Below, in pieces: positions 1 through 12,415 of a DNA stretch of 64,000 nt (the first letter of the stretch is position 1; every line of letters starts with the position of its first letter). A program made the position numbers and the translations under genes. The stretch is taken from assembly GCA_023935145.1 (NCBI GenBank), contig CM043699.1, positions 111,209,036 through 111,273,035 on the forward strand. Reading direction: 5' to 3'. A model generated the notes under the pieces. The model was not told the origin of the DNA, made no database searches, and worked only from the letters and a program-made list of their open reading frames with translations. Origin of the DNA: Bretschneidera sinensis. Taxonomy: Eukaryota; Streptophyta; Magnoliopsida; Brassicales; Akaniaceae.

Positions 1-790
1 TAGATTTGATACAATCAAGTAACAATAAGATGTATAGAGGATTGAGATAGAAATTCTGATGGTCAGGATTGAAGAAGGATGTAGCTAAGATTGTGAAATT
101 GTATGGAGTACCATTAAGCATAGTGTCAAATAAAGAGATGCTAGATTTACATCATGGTTTTGGAGAGGCTTTCAGAAAGCCACGGCTACACAGTTGCAAT
201 TTAATATAATTTTTCATGCTCAGACAGACAAGATTTTTAGAGAACTAGAAGATATATTAAGGGCAAATGTGATGAGTTCTCAGTAAGTTGGGATGCTTAC
301 ATGCCATCGACTGAAGTTGTTTATAATAATCAGTATTAAACTAGTATTGCGATAACACTTATTGAAACATTGTATGGTAGGAGGTATAAAACTCCTATAT
401 GTTAGGAAGAAATGAGAGAGAGAAATATATATGGTCCATCTATTATTGAGTTAACAATTAAGAAGATTAAATTGGTTAGAAATAACCGTAAAACAGCACA
501 GAGTAGACCGAATAGCTATGTTGATACTAAGAAAATACTTCTTGAATTTCAAGTAGGTGATTTGGTGTATTGAAAGATATCTCAATAAAAAAGTGTGTTG
601 AGATCTAAGCAAGAAAGGAAAGCTGAATCCAAGGTACATGGGACCCTATGAGGTTGTTGAGAAGGTTAGGCTAGTTGTGAATAGCCTGGATTTGCCTTCA
701 GAGTTGAAGCAGTGGCATAACGTATTTCATGTGTCACTTTTAAGGAAGTATTTATATGATGAATATTATAATATTTTGAACTAAGTTATA
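1..790 (+). pseudogene. Ty3/gypsy integrase fragment, decayed
   Basis: Translated on the plus strand in shifting frames, this stretch reads as gypsy integrase. It has a zinc-finger-side motif (KFWW..LKKDVAKIV) near 45-105, then YGVPLSIVS near 105-130, FHAQTDK near 215-232, and the C-terminal LDLPSELKQWHNVFHVSLL-type block near 690-745. The first two motifs are almost adjacent. In intact integrases they are separated by the CxxC half of the zinc finger and by the first catalytic Asp region, so an internal deletion is likely. Stops and frameshifts are frequent, and no functional protein is possible. Confidence 0.75.
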
Positions 791-1019
791 GAAATGCAGA
801 CATATTGGGCTTATATACAAGTACCCGTGAGAATTTAAACAAAATGAACAAATCTTGTATAATACAAAAATTTCATTAGTTCAAGTTCTGTGGCGGAATA
901 AGGATGTTAAAAAGATTACGTGAAAGCGTGAGACAATTATGAAGAAGTATTATTCACTTCTGTCTCTGGAATTAGGTAAGAAAATTTGGAGGACCAAATT
1001 TTTATAAGGTGAGTAGATT

Positions 1020-3285
1020 TGTAATATCCGTAATCATAAAGTAAGGGTAAATAAGTAATTTAATAAATATGATATAGAATTAAAATAATATATTCACGCG
1101 AAGGAATTAGTATTGAATCAAATAACTTTTTTGAAAAAAAAATGGAAGCGTAGAGGCGTAATTACAAATAAAATGGAAAACAAATATTAAAAAAAATTAA
1201 AAAGACAAAGACGAACGTCCAGGACGTCGTGAAGAAAATAAAGAAAGAAAAAAAATGTTTTAAAAAAAATTATGACACGTGGCAGCAGGTGGCAACACCT
1301 GCTGCCAAGTGCAAAGTAAATGGCTTGCATGAACTTCAGCAAGCCAAGAGACGTGGAAGACTTTGGGGGTTGCAGATTTTGTTTTCAAAATCAAGTTTTG
1401 TATATATATATATATATAGTAAACATTAGTTTGCAATTACAAATTTGGTTTAGTTCTTTCAAACTGCTCATTTTCTTTAAACACTTAGGGACCGAAAGAA
1501 ATGTTGAAAGATCAAAATTTTGAAGAGGTTTACTGCAGAATTTCATAGAGAATCATGAGAAGCTATCAGAAAAACAGAAGGTAATAATGTAGTGTTTGTT
1601 TTTGAATTTATAGCATACATGAAATTTCGCAGAATTCAAAGTGGGAATTTTCAAAGGGTGTGGTTTATAAGGAATTGAAGAATAAATTAGAAATTTAATA
1701 TAAATATGATGTCGGGTGTTAACGATCAACAACTGGGAGAAATTCTGATAGGAATGGGAAAGGCAAGGAAGTGATCCGCGGGTAGCTTTAAGTGCTACGT
1801 GGTGAGTTGGATTTACTTTAAGTAATCTAAATAAAAAATTTGAAATATCTAGTGGTAATATTAAAATAAATTATTAGCTTATGTTTTGGTGAGCGATAAA
1901 TATTTGGTTGATAGGTATGATATAAATATTGGACATATAGAAAATTATTATGTGAAAAAAAAATATTACTAGAATGATAAGTTGATTTAATAATGATAGT
2001 AATAAATAAATTCTTGATGAGTTTTGGTTGATGTTTTGATACGAATTATGAGGAGACGAAATTTAATGGATCTTGACAAGCTTTGATGGATGGTTTGATG
2101 TGATTTGGGATGAGAGGAATTTCGTTGATTTTTTTTATATAATTGGAGAAAAATCAGGATAGCTAGTATGAATACATGCTTGCTTTTATTTTATTATTTA
2201 TAGGCATATTCATATCAGTTTTCATATACATCTGAATGAGAATAAAAGAACCGGGAAGACAGTCGGTCTAAATGAGAAGAAAATTATTTGAATTATTATT
2301 TTTTTATATTATATCATTGTTCATATGCATATGCATATGCATTAAATTAAATAAAAGAACTGAGAAAGGGTCGATCTAATTGAAAAATTGTGACAGCCGA
2401 TATAGGCTGGAATTAAAAGGGACACTGTGACAGCCGGTATATGCTGGAAATGAATTATGTGGTAGCTAGAACAAACTGTAAAGAAAAAAACCAGGAGGGG
2501 GCCAATCTAAGATAATAAAAACGTGTCGACATGTGGAAAGACGTTTCCTTAATAATAATTCATGCATTGCATTTGTTTTAATTATTACTTGCATCATTGA
2601 AATGTTGATGTGTGGTGTGTTATCATGAAAGTGTTTATAGATGAATTGATCTCACAGAGAGAGACAGTTATGGTAAGAAAGAAACATAGAATAATAAGAA
2701 CCATTTAAATGGTGGACTTTATGATGTGAACCTCGTTATGAGGTAATTATGAGATAATTGATGGTTTTAAGGTGAACCAACAAATGAGAAGAAGAGATTG
2801 ATAGAGAATGAATCTTATGACATGTGTAGTGATAGTAGAAAGTTATAATCAAGTTATAGGAAATATAAATGATTAAATATAAAAAGGGTTATTATGCAAA
2901 CTGAATACTTTCAGTAAATTTAATTAACTGAGCTTGTAAAGCTCACCCTTCATTGTGCAATGATTTCAGGTAGTAGGCATGACAAAATTTTTTTGGTGAG
3001 TTGAGGTTCAGAAGAAATTATTTTCTGTAAGTCACGTACATGTCAACATCCTCAGACTAAAGAGAAAAGAAAATAAAAATTTATTTATAAATATTCATGC
3101 ATTTTACGTTGTATCTAATATTTAAAAAATCAGATTGATGTAACTCCCTTGTTGAGGGTTGAGGATTGATGTAAAAGAATTATTGTTAGTATCATTTTTA
3201 TTTGTTGCATATATGTGTCGTGCTGAGATTTTCAAAATATGATGACACCGTCTCGGGAGCGACCAACCCAGGATGGATCGTTACA
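1020..3285 (+). repeat. Long 3' LTR of the gypsy element
   Basis: This LTR of about 2.27 kb runs from TGTAATATCC (1020) to TTACA (3285). It is non-coding. A short module, TGACAGCCG followed by TATA and GCTGG, occurs twice (near 2391 and 2427), and paired GGTCGATCTAA-like blocks occur near 2265, 2370 and 2505. A TA/TG microsatellite lies near 1398-1420, and a palindromic CATATGCATATGCATATGCA run near 2320-2340. The second LTR is outside the window, so the borders rest on the end motifs only. Confidence 0.6.
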
Positions 3286-4673
3286 ATTACTCCCTAAAAA
3301 AAATACAAATCTTAAAAAAAAAAAAAAAATCCTCAAGTCATGAAGGGGCAGCTAGCAAAGGGTCGGTGGTGAGCATTGATATAGGTCTTATACTATAGAT
3401 TTTGGCGAGTTCTTGTCAACGGTACACTTTTTCAACCACTTATTAGTCTCATATTGCAAAAAGTCTTCGAAAATTAAAAAAAATTAAATTAATGAATTTA
3501 ATAAATTATCCCATTACTTTTTTATTTGTGTTGAAGAAATTTGATTTCTTTAAATATTTTTATATAAAAAATTGAGTCAGAATGTTAACTTTGACAACCC
3601 AATGGAAAGTTCTGACCATATATTGAGACACACCAATTTCACCTAAATACATAAAAATGACATCAATTTGTAAGGAGATTTTGATAGGGCATAGAAGGAT
3701 AGCATAAAGAGACTTGGGTGAGTCTAGCTTCTTGTTGGCAAATTTAAATTCTTATCTTTTTTGTTCACATTATTCAAATCACACACATGGTTGAGCTCTT
3801 ATCCTAAAAAGCCAACGAATTTATGGTGGGTTCGAACCCGAATACTAAGGTATTCAAATTCGAATTCGAACTCAAAAATTGAGCTTGAGTTCAATCAATT
3901 TTTTTGTCGTTCGACCTCAACTCGACTCGAGTTAGATAACAAATGAGTCTATTCGAATTTTAGCCTTGGATTACTTATTCGAGCTCGAGCTTGGACTCCA
4001 ATTTTGATAAATAAAAATATTAATATTAATATTGGTTCAAGCTAGGCTCGAACTCAATAATATCTTATCGAACTGTTTGAGAGTGCTTCAAGCCGAACCT
4101 TAAGGTATTAGAGCTTAACTCGATAATCTAATCAAGCTCGAATTCGATAAAAGCCGAGTTTTTACTAAACTCGAATTCAAATACTTAATAAAAGCTCAGT
4201 TCGAGTCCATCCTTAAACTTCGCCTATCAATCAAGAAGTTTTGACTTAATCAAGCAGTTAACGTGGAAATAAGAAGTCGGATTAATTACAGAAATTGCTT
4301 ACTTATATGAATAATATATTAATTAGGATAGATAAATTGTTTGCAAGGTAATATACTTTCTCAATAATAATAATAATAATTTCTTTATCAATAATAATAA
4401 TTTCTTTAAATTTGGTGATAGACATGCTTCACGTTCAATGATCTTAACATGGACATTAAATAAGATAAGATTCCTATATTGATACGTTACTATATAAAAT
4501 AAATAAATTAACGTACACACAGGAATGTCTTAGAAATTGTTGGGTGGCAGCTTTGTGTAATATTAATATACAATATATTCTGAATTTCTGACAACCATAA
4601 GGTATAAATATATTTTTATAATAGTGAAAATAAAATCTTTGTAGCAGTCACAAATTCACAATGCCTTAGTTCA
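3286..4673. other. Non-genic spacer with decayed GAGCTCGA-rich repeat
   Basis: No gene was found. Between about 3825 and 4220 the sequence is a degenerate repeat of TCGAGCT, TTCGAA and GAGCTTGA words, ending in CGAGTCCATCCTTA. Read on the minus strand that end is TAAGGATGGACTCG, which resembles a hAT-type terminus, but no matching left end or target duplication was found. The remainder is AT-rich with ATT/AAT runs (4366-4412). Confidence 0.4.
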
Positions 4674-5666
4674 ATTACACTCTACCATGTCAGAAAGTAG
4701 TAGTTAAATGCTGGGAATGGGTTGTCTTTTTCTTGCAACCTTTATTGACATTGATTTTAATTATTAAGTAAGAAAAAATAATTGAGAATCAAAATAAGAA
4801 TATGTTTATGGTGAAACACAAAGAATTAGCAAGAAAATGGAACATAAGAACAAAAAAAAATAGTGTATAACCAGAGAAAGAATGAGATCACACTCGAAAA
4901 TGACGTGGTTCAGCTTTGTAAAGCCTATTTCTACTAATATAATAGCTGAATTTTATTAATTGTTCAAAGATTACGAAATTACGGATTGTGTATATAAAAA
5001 TCTGAGTAGGAAGAGGAGAATAAAATATCCAAGTGTGTTTGGTGAAAAACATTGCATATTTGTTTATTGTATTACGTGACCTTAAAAATCATTACTTCAA
5101 TATTTACATTTATATGTGTATGTTGTATGAATATTTAAAACATTATTAATAACATAATCTAACATAACTAATATTTTTACATCTTATAAATTATTTAATA
5201 TTCATTATACCACATCATAATTATTATTTTTAATGTTTACTCAAAATAAATTATTATAAAAATAGAATAATAACTCTCAATTTTTATATAACAAAAAAAA
5301 AATAAAACTAACCCTATGCATTACATGAGCATCACGACTAGTAATGCAAAATAGTGAAATACCATACAGACAAGTGAAAATTTTGTTATTTTTCCTAAAT
5401 TATGCATGTGAAAAAAATCAACAAATTGACTCATTAGCTACTAAAATTTAACTTCAAGCATGAGTAGTATGTCAATGGATCGGCTTTCGATTCAATTGGA
5501 TCTGATTCGTATCATTGGATATAAATGGAGGGTTTTGATTAGCTAATTCGATTACAATATGAATTCACTAATCCATTTAACAAAAACTAAAATTTAGATT
5601 TACCTTGATTTGATCCGTTAATAACTCTATCTGATTTTAATACTATTTAATATACATTATTCTTTG

Positions 5667-5732
<66 letters not shown>

Positions 5733-7303
5733 TTTATTATATAGAAATGCATAAATGCTATAAGCTAATTTTTTTTAAATATGCTTATTATATTTTAAAT
5801 ATCTTATAATATAATGAATTTTATAAATATCTTATAATATAATGAATTTTAAAATATAAATTTTAATAAATCAAAATATGAATTGAATTTTAAAATATTC
5901 AATAAATAATTTGATCTAAATCTAATTTAATAAATTTAATTATCTCTATCCAAACCAAATTCGACTAATTTACGAGCTAAACGTGAGATTCTATTCCCCT
6001 AATCTCATCGTACTATGAACTCAGTGATCCAATGGCTTAAATTAATGGACACACAAAATTAAAGCATGGCATTAAGTATTAAAATCATTACATATATATT
6101 AAGCTCAATACATATTTGTTTTGTTGGAAAGCAAGAAAAGTCATTGAAAACGGTCGGTTTGGCGCGAAGTGAGTGACGAGAACATGGCTTTCTTGTTTGG
6201 TATTTGGTGCGGGATCGATCATTAGCAGTAACATGCATACTCCTAGTAAATTAATGATAATGACATGAAAAGAGCATTAGGTGGCATATTTTTATTATTT
6301 TTCCCCATCATAGTTAGTACTAATTTTTTTATTTAATTATAAGGTATGATTCATATCAAATTTGCCCTTTGGGTTTAAACTTGTTTTCAATGCTACTAGT
6401 AAATTTTTAAAAAATACATTGTAATATGTTTTTTTAATTAATTACAAAGTATTTTTTATCAATAGAATTATACTACGAAGTATTTTTGTCACAAAAAAAT
6501 CTTTAAGATTTTTAAAAAAAATATAGAGTCAACTATTAAGTATTTTTCGAGAAAACGAATAGTTAACCTTTTTAATAGTCTCATGGAGCTGTAATACCCT
6601 AAATGGTTGCGATATATCAAAATTAAAGATTTAGTTGGACGGAAGAGTCGATTAGAAAATCTTCTCAAATTGAAATGGAGCGAGAATAATCAAATTTAGA
6701 TTCGAGGGGACAAATTGAAAAACATGCCTAAATTAAGGGAAAAAACGATATTAACCCAATAAAGTAATCTTTGTTCGGAAAGAAGGAAAATCAAAAGTTT
6801 CTACTCTATTATTAAAAGGGTGTTCTTTCCAATGTTAGTTGTCATGCCTAAGACCTTTACCAGGCATAGAAACTTTCCAGGAAACTTCATTTGTCTTACA
6901 ATGTCAGCTGAGAAAATAAAAATATTGGCTGGACTTTGTGTCAAGTGAGTACGACAAGGCACCGGATTTTATTATTACTTCTTCAACTTTTAGGTCCTTA
7001 CGCTATCTGGGGAATGTTTGGAAACGCAAATATGTTGTCCAAGAGAGAGAATAATGTTATTTTCATGATGTAATTTAAAGGTTTTAATTAAGAACGAGCA
7101 TAAATTGGTTTGGATTGGATATTTTAAAAATTTAATTCAATTCATTTATATCGAATTGAAAAAATTTCAATTTATAAATTTATCTAGCTTTAATTTAATT
7201 CAACCAAATTAAACTCATTCAAATCGATTTGAACCGATTTTGATCTATTAAGAACTACGATTTTTATTAAAAAATTAAATCATTATATAAATAGATTTTA
7301 ATT
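4674..7303. repeat. Tandem duplication, copy 1 (about 2.6 kb)
   Basis: This is the first copy of a large direct tandem duplication. It opens with ATTACACTCTACCATG at 4674; the second copy opens with the same words at 7304. Landmarks in the same order in both copies include GTAGTTAAATGCTGGGAA, the cttcaagcatgagtag block, a TA microsatellite (5672-5732 here), GGAAAGCAAGAAAAGTCAT, a palindromic MITE-like segment (about 6365-6560), and CTTTCCAGGAAACTTCATT. No open reading frame is shared by both copies, so the unit looks non-coding. Homology fades near 7275, followed by about 30 bp of filler. Confidence 0.85.
5672..5732. repeat. (TA)n(TG)n microsatellite
   Basis: A long TA dinucleotide run passes into a TG run inside copy 1 of the tandem duplication. 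The equivalent site in copy 2 has only a short TA run. Confidence 0.95.
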
Positions 7304-10122
7304 ATTACACTCTACCATGTTAGAAAGTAGTAGTTAAATGCTGGGAAAATAGGTTGTCTTTTTCTTGTAATTTTTATTGACATTGAGCTTAAAATAACCT
7401 TTATTGACGTTGATTTTAATTATTAAGTAAGAAAAAATAATTGAGAATCAAAATAAGAATATGTTTATAGTGAAACACAAAGAATTAGCAAGAAAATGGA
7501 AAACGCGAACAAGAAAAAGAGTGTATAACCAGAAAAAGAATGTAATCAGACACGAAAATGACGTGGTTCAGCTTTGTAAAGCCTACTTCTACTGATGTAA
7601 CAGGTAAATTTTTTAATCTCTCAAAGATTACAAAATCGTTGGTAGGAAGAGAAGAATACATTAACCAAATGTTTGGTGAAAAAAAAATATATTTGTTTAT
7701 TGTATTACGTGACCAATCACCTGAATGCTCCTATTTATAGGTAAATAGAATAATCGTTTATGAATTGAAAAAGCTGTACCAACAATTAATTATGACCAAT
7801 TCATTTACGTCAAATAATCATGTCACATTAAAGTAGCTCAATTAATTAAATAAGTGATTAGATCATAGAATTTAAAATTTATTATTTCAATATTTACATT
7901 TATATGTATATATTGTATGAATATTTAAAACATAATTAATAACATAGTCTAATATAATTAATATTTTTACATCTTATAAATTATTTAATCTTAATTATGC
8001 CACATCATAACTATTATTTTTAATGTTTACTCAAAATAAATTATTTTTAAATTTTTATTATAAAAATAAAATAATAACTCTCAATTTTTATATAACACAA
8101 AAAAAAAACTAACGCTGTGCATTGTACGAGCATAACGACTAATAATGCAAAATAGTGAAATACTATATAGACAAGTCAAAATTTTGTTATTTTCCCTAAA
8201 TCATGCATGTAAAAAAAAATCAACAAATTGACTCATTAGCTATTAAAATTTAACTTCAAGCATGAGTAGGTATGTCAATGAATTAGATTTCGATTTAGAT
8301 TTCGATTCAAATCTGATTCGTATCCTTGAATATAAATAGAGGGTTTTGATTTGCTAATTCGATTATAATCTGAATTCACTAATCCATTTAACAAAAACTA
8401 AAATTTGGATTTACCTTGATTCGATCCGTTAATAACTCTATCTGATTTTAAAACTATATAATATGCATTATTTTTTGTATTTTATATACATATATATATA
8501 TATATATGCTTTATTATATAGAAATGCTTATATGCTATAAGCTAATTTTTTAAATATGCTTATTATATTTTAAATATCTTATAATATAATGACTTTTAAA
8601 ATCTAAATTTTAATAGATCCAGATATGAATTGAATTTTAAAATATTCGATCTAAATCTAATTTAATAAATTTAAATATATCTAGATACAAACTAAATTCG
8701 ATTCATTTACCAGCTAAACGTGAGATCCTATCCCCGTAATCTTATCGTACTATAGACTCAACGATCCAATGGCTTACATTAATGGACGCACAAAATTAAA
8801 GCATGGCATTAAGTATTAAAATCAATACATATATATTAAGCTCAATATATATTTGTTTTGGTGGAAAGCAAGAAAAGTCATGGAAAACAGTCGGTTTGGC
8901 GTGAAGTGAGTGACAAGAACATGGCTTTCTTGTTTGGTATTTGGTGGGGGATCGATCATTAGCAATAACATGCATACTCCAATACAAAACACAAGTAATA
9001 CAACAATGATGATGACATGAAAAGGGCATATTTTTATTGTTTTTTCTCCATCATAGTTAGTACTAATTTTTTTATTTAATAATAAAATATGATTCATATC
9101 AAATTTGCCCTTTAGATTTAAGCTTGTTTACAACGTGCCTCATAATTTTTTAAAAATTACGTTATGGTATGTTTTTGTTAATCAAAAATATTTTGTGATA
9201 TGTTTTTTTAGTTAATCATAGCGTACTTTTTGTTAACAGAAACATATTATAAAACATTTTTTGTTATAAAAAAATCATCATGATTTTTTTTTAAAAATAA
9301 AGTCAATCATAAAGTATTTTTTACCGCAAAAAACTTTTAAGTATTTTTTGAAAAATACAATCAATCACATGATTTTTTTTGTAATTAAACCAAAAAAATA
9401 CAAGTCGAGGAAACGAATAGTAAACCTTTTAATAGTCTCACAGAGCTGTCTCGCTCTAAATGGTAATGGTTTAGTTGGATAGAGTAATTGATTAGCAAAT
9501 CCTCTCAAATTGAAATGAGAGTGAGATTAATCAAATTTAGAGCCGAGGGGACAAATTGAAAAAACATGCCTAAATTGAGGGGAAAAACGATATTAACCCA
9601 ATAAAGTAATCCTTGTTCAGAAAGAAGGAAAATCAAAAGTTTCTACTCTATTATTAAAAGGGCGTTCTTTCCAATGTTAGTTGTCATGCTTGAGACCTTT
9701 ACCAGGCATAGAAACTTTCCAGGAAACTTCATTTGTCTTACAATGTCAGCTGAGAAAATAAAAATATTGGCTGGACTTTGCGTCAAGTGACTACGACAAG
9801 GCACTGGATTTTATTATTACTTCTTCAATCCTTACGCTATTTGGGGAATGTTTTGAAACGCAAATGTGTTGTCCAACAGAGAGAATAATGTTATCTTCAT
9901 GCTGTAATTTAAAGGTTTTAATTAAGGATGCGCATAGATCAGTTTGGATCGAGTATTCTTAAAATTCAATCTAATCTCATTTATATTGGATTGAAAAAAT
10001 TTCAACTCATAAACGTATTTAACTTTAACTTAATCCAACCCAATCAAATTCATTCAAATCGATTTGAATCAATTTTGACTCATTAAAAGCTATGATTTTT
10101 TACTAAAAAAATTAAATCATAC
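7304..10122. repeat. Tandem duplication, copy 2 (about 2.8 kb)
   Basis: This is the second copy of the 4674-7303 unit, collinear throughout and clearly diverged by substitutions and indels. It is longer, partly through a roughly 35-bp internal repeat near 7375-7410 (TTTATTGACNTTGA twice) and a longer MITE-like segment (about 9110-9412). Its TA microsatellite (8486-8508) is shorter than in copy 1. The shared homology ends near AAATTAAATCAT (about 10122). A short open frame at 7558-7740 is not preserved in copy 1 and is not called as a gene. Confidence 0.85.
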
Positions 10123-10380
10123 ATATAACATAACAAAAAAAATATTCTACTAAATCCATACAATAATTCATTAAATCTTACAAATATATCTCTTATAAAG
10201 TACCTTAAATTATTTAACACAAAGTTCGAAGAATTTTAATTTAATACAAACCAAACAAAATTAAAAAGAAATTAGATTTTCACAATGCTTTATCTATCAA
10301 AATCTTCAAAATTTCAACACCATAATAGACTTAGCCTTAAAATCTTCGTGATCTAATTCCTACATAATACCAAACATATA

Positions 10381-11032
10381 TGTTGATGCCTAAAATCTAC
10401 TATTGAGCTGGAGGTCGGTATTTCTACAGTCTGCACAAGGAAATATGGGTGAACTAGAGAGTCACCGGAGGAAAGATGAGTGATGCCTCTGATGACATTC
10501 TGACGCTCTTGTCAATACAAGGTATTAAGAAAATGGGAAAAATTATGATCAGTGTTTCAGTAATGAGTTTTTGAAAACTGAAGATGGTTTGGATTCACAT
10601 ACCTTGGGCCTTTTATAGTATTCAGATGCGAGGTTAGCCATGTACTGGGGATAAGGCGATCCTGGAGATCCTGTTCCTCCAACGGAGGATCTAGTTGTGT
10701 GTCAAGGGATGTCCCAATCCCTATAATCACGCTTATAGTTTTGCGCAGGGGAGCTCGTGAGTGACAATGGTCTCACTAACTGTTTGTCCATGTGTCATTA
10801 AGCTATTGGGAGGGTAGCTGTCCGCGTGTCATCAAACTGACAGCCCAATCCCTGTAATCACGGTTACAGTTATGCGCATGAGAGCTCGTGAGTGACAATG
10901 GTGTCACCAACTACTTGTCCATGTGTCATCAGTCTATTGAGGGGGAGGAACTGTCCACGTGTCATCAAACTATTGGAGATGAGCTGTCCACATGTCATCA
11001 TATCATTGGATGGTGAATTATTGGCTGTATCA
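10381..11032. mobile_element. Solo LTR with internal repeats
   Basis: This 652-bp block starts TGTTGATGCC and ends GCTGTATCA, and is flanked by ATATA on both sides (10376-10380 and 11033-11037), matching a 5-bp LTR target duplication. The flanks are AT-rich, so the match is suggestive only. Its composition is clearly more GC-rich than the surroundings. It contains a direct repeat of about 130 bp (from CCAATCCCTATAATCAC at about 10713 and CCAATCCCTGTAATCAC at about 10845), each with GAGCTCGTGAGTGACAATGG. Several copies of a CTGTCCACGTGTCATCAAAC-like module follow. No internal retrotransposon region is present. Confidence 0.5.
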
Positions 11033-11117
11033 ATATACATTATATAAATATCATAAAGTAAATGAAAATGGAGAAAACTAAAATTGTTTTTTTTTTGTTG
11101 GATAATTCCTAGAAATA

Positions 11118-11120
<3 letters not shown>

Positions 11121-11168
<48 letters not shown>
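11121..11168. repeat. (TA)n microsatellite
   Basis: An almost pure TA run of about 48 bp. Confidence 0.95.
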
Positions 11169-11169
<1 letters not shown>

Positions 11170-11471
11170 ATTCAAACTAATTTACTAAAATGAGACATAT
11201 AATTTTACACACTACTAGTTAAAATTGGCCTTTTATAATTATATATTTTACAATTATACTATAATTATTTATACACTATTTTATATTCAATAAATATAAA
11301 AATATAATTATATATTTGACTAGGTTATCAGTTTGGGTCGGGTTGAAAATTTTGAACTCATGACCCGACCTAATCCACCGGGTTCAAAACTTTTTCAATT
11401 CAACCCAATCCAACCCATTATATCAATTTGGGTTGAATTCACAAGTTGACCGGGTTCTATGCTCAGCTCTA

Positions 11472-12415
11472 GCTCTAATAACACACACACACATATAAGT
11501 TTGATTTAATATTTTATTTTTTCTCTAAGTCATAACACATGGCATCCAAATTACTTGACGATTTGACTTGATTCGATTGACTGGGTTAACTCATTTTTAA
11601 AAAAAAAAAATTCTTTTCAAATTTCTAGTGATTTCATTTTATGTTTTATATATGTTCAAATCGACCTACTAAGTTAATTTAATCGATTTAATTTCAGTGT
11701 TATTAAGTTTCCGAAACAAGTTTAGCAATAATTTAATACAGAGAAGCTTTGTTTTTAATCTTTTTTATTAAGAGATAAAATTATATTTAAAACTTTGCTG
11801 GAAATAATGTTAGTGTTGTGTACTGCTTAAAATATTTGAACATGTACATCTATTTAACAATGTTTTTTTGTCATTTTTATAAGATTTGTGAAGCACTCGG
11901 TTATTCTTGAAAAATATAAATTTAAGTGAATAATGTAATTTCTTATCGTTAAATAGCTTATCAAGTTATTATCAAATTAATAAGACTTTTCCGCATAAAA
12001 AAAATTAATCAAGACTTTGAAATAAGATATGTAGCCAGTAACCTATGAAGTCATATGTTAGAAAATTGATAGTGGTAAAAAGATCAAATATTTATTATTA
12101 TTTAAAAAACTGGATTAATTTAGATTGTTTAGAGTTTTGAGTTAGTTTGAGTTTGTGTCCGGGTAATCTCGAGATTTAAATTGTTTGATTTCAATTCATT
12201 TTAAATTTTGAACTACTATGGATTAAATCATTTTATATTATATCCAGTTTGATGGGCTCAGGTCGGGAAACGGGCTTCCTTGTTGTCACAACATGCATTT
12301 CTCTACCTGGCCCAGTTCTTCACACTCATGCCACCTCCACCTAGCTGCAGAATTTGGGAGATTTCAGTTTTGACATGACTGGGAGCTGCAACATCATTGT
12401 TTATATTCCCCAAAA
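11472..12415. other. Spacer upstream of the maturase gene
   Basis: The sequence is AT-rich and non-coding to about 12235. From 12240 to 12415 it becomes less AT-rich (GGCTCAGGTCGGGAAACGGG, CTCTACCTGGCCCAG) directly upstream of the maturase start and probably holds its promoter and 5' leader. No clear TATA box was identified. Confidence 0.4.

Larger units (their letters stand above)
1..3285 (+). mobile_element. Ty3/gypsy retrotransposon, 3' part (runs off left edge)
   Basis: The left edge lies inside the pol region of a decayed Ty3/gypsy element. What remains is a broken integrase C-terminal half, a purine-rich stretch just before 1020, and a long 3' LTR. The LTR opens with TGTAATATCC and closes with TTACA, giving the short inverted ends typical of LTRs. 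The 5' LTR, gag, protease and RT lie outside the window, so the target duplication cannot be tested; the five bases after the element are ATTAC. Family assignment rests on the integrase text and on the gypsy-style order of pol, polypurine tract and LTR. Confidence 0.8.
9923..11471. mobile_element. Possible hAT-like element holding a solo LTR
   Basis: The left end reads TAAGGATGCGCATAGA. The right end, on the minus strand, reads TAGAGCTGAGCATAGA, giving imperfect inverted termini of about 16 bp of the style seen in plant hAT elements. The subterminal parts carry GGTCGGGTTG/CAACCCGACC-type words (11320-11460). The 8 bp flanks are GTTTTAAT and GCTCTAAT, 6 of 8 alike, as expected for an old target duplication. 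No transposase is present. The left end also occurs in copy 1 of the tandem duplication (from about 7088), so the insertion would predate the duplication. Confidence 0.4.

Noticed and set aside
1229..1523. Two overlapping short frames in the gypsy LTR
   Set aside because: They lie wholly inside the LTR, cross a TA microsatellite and match no family.
3825..4220. hAT element with GAGCTCGA repeats
   Set aside because: Only the right terminus is plausible; without a left end or flanking duplication it is left as decayed repeat.
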